64,000 nucleotides of DNA from Hydractinia symbiolongicarpus (taxonomy: Eukaryota; Cnidaria; Hydrozoa; Anthoathecata; Hydractiniidae): contig NC_079876.1 in NCBI RefSeq assembly GCF_029227915.1, forward strand, positions 21,206,001 through 21,270,000, in the 5' to 3' direction. The notes under the pieces are model-generated. The model worked only from the letters and a program-made list of their open reading frames with translations, did no database searches and had not been told where the DNA came from. Positions within the stretch are counted from its first letter, which is position 1. Each line of letters opens with the position of its first letter. This document shows positions 63,485 through 64,000 of this stretch, one piece after another. A program made the position numbers and the translations under genes.

Positions 63485-64000
63485 ATTCATTTCTTCGTTC
63501 AGTCATTTATCCATTTATCCATTCATTCATTCATTCATTCATTCACTCATTTATCCATCCATTCATTCATTCATTCATTCATTCTGTCATTCATTCATTC
63601 ATCAATTCATTCATTCATTTATTCATTCATTCATTCACTCATTCATTCATTCATTCTGTCATTCATTCATTTATTCTTTTATTCATTTATTTATTCCTTC
63701 ATTAATTCATTCATTCATTCATTCACTCATTTATCCATCCATTCATTCATTCATTCATTCTGTCATTCATTCATTCATTCATTCTTTCATTTATTCATTC
63801 CTTCATTTATTTATTCATTCAAACATTCGTTCATTCATTTATTTATTCATTCAATCATTTGTTCAGTAATTCATTCACTCATTCATTCAATCATTCATTC
63901 ATTCATTAAATCATTCATTCATTCAATCATTCATCCATTAAATCATTCATTCATTCATTTATTCAATCATTAATTCATTCATTCATTCAGGCATTCGTAC
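63485..64000 (+). repeat. spacer after core 21, cut by window end
   Basis: F-type flank: ATTTATCCATTTATCC, TCTGTC runs, module P near 63825-63870, TTAAATC blocks, and an AGGCATTCGTAC marker at the very end. The order matches the regions after cores 5 and 7. The satellite clearly continues beyond the window. Confidence 0.88.

Noticed and set aside
7961-64000. Many open frames of 60-390 codons on the plus strand, rich in Ile, His, Ser and Phe
   Set aside because: They are direct translations of the stop-free ATTC tetramer. All three frames give the same residues, lengths follow the spacing of rare stop-making variants, and there are no domain, splice or codon-usage signals.
1-64000. Human-type HSat2/HSat3 (CATTC pentamer)
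   Set aside because: The period is four, not five, across the window; pentamer-like ATTCC appears only as an occasional variant.

Overview
This 64 kb window is non-coding satellite DNA and I find no gene in it. Almost every base belongs to a degenerate tetranucleotide array, ATTC on one strand and GAAT on the other. The common single-base variants are ATTT, ATTA, AATC, GTTC, ATCC, ACTC and CTTC. One strand has almost no G and the other almost no C. Long open frames occur only on the ATTC strand. There the repeat reads Ile-His-Ser-Phe in every frame without a stop, while the GAAT strand meets TGA in every 12-base cycle. I therefore treat these frames as artefacts and call no CDS, tRNA, rRNA, CRISPR or prokaryotic feature. 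The size, AT-richness and higher-order structure point to eukaryotic heterochromatin (pericentromeric, subtelomeric or sex-chromosome-like). I cannot name the organism, and no telomere repeat is visible.

Layout. From 1 to about 7960 the ATTC strand is the minus strand; from 7961 to 64000 it is the plus strand, so there is one sharp polarity switch. A conserved island of about 487 bp, here called the 'core', is set into this background. It has 25 copies: A-D on the minus strand and 1-21 on the plus strand. Each core holds at least four diverged, gaplessly alignable units of about 40 bp (ATACA-N12-GC-N13-CCATWA), starting about 151, 149 and 99 bp apart, close to multiples of 50. Cores fall into two subfamilies. 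F has TTTTTTCGGGAATC and GTAATTC near the right end; Q has TTTTTTCAAGAATC and usually GTGATTC. F cores are A, B, D, 1, 3, 5, 7, 8, 9 and 21. Q cores are C, 2, 4 and 11-20. Core 6 is a clear F/Q hybrid and core 10 looks mosaic.

Between cores, recurrent modules are shuffled. Names used below are: module G (a GTTCATTGATTTATTTTTTC block, dozens of copies, variants a and b); module D (AATAATTCATTCGATCAATC); marker Y (GCATTCGTACATTCATCC); module K (TGCATTTATTCATTCC through an AATCAATCATTC cluster to CAGTCATTTATCAATT, usually just before a core); module P (CAAACATTCGTTC to TTGTTCAGTAATTC, mostly after F cores); and module T (ATATTCATTTATTACATC, only between 34 and 54 kb). Pure (ATTCATTT)n octanucleotide arrays occur at 1323-1655, 5913-6178, 12075-12374, 48805-48932 and 58325-58411.

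History visible in the sequence. There is an inverted duplication (about 5000-7960 against 10300-13250). There are direct duplications of 3755 bp (16.4-23.9 kb), about 2.27 kb (23.6-28.1 kb), 2415 bp (29.7-34.3 kb), 4521 bp (41.4-47.8 kb) and 232 bp (3.4-3.9 kb). Longer-range relationships have offsets of 14213 bp and 9489 bp. The 3755-bp duplication has its crossover inside a core, which produced hybrid core 6. Nothing here looks like a cooperating gene system; what is notable is the satellite architecture and its recombination record.
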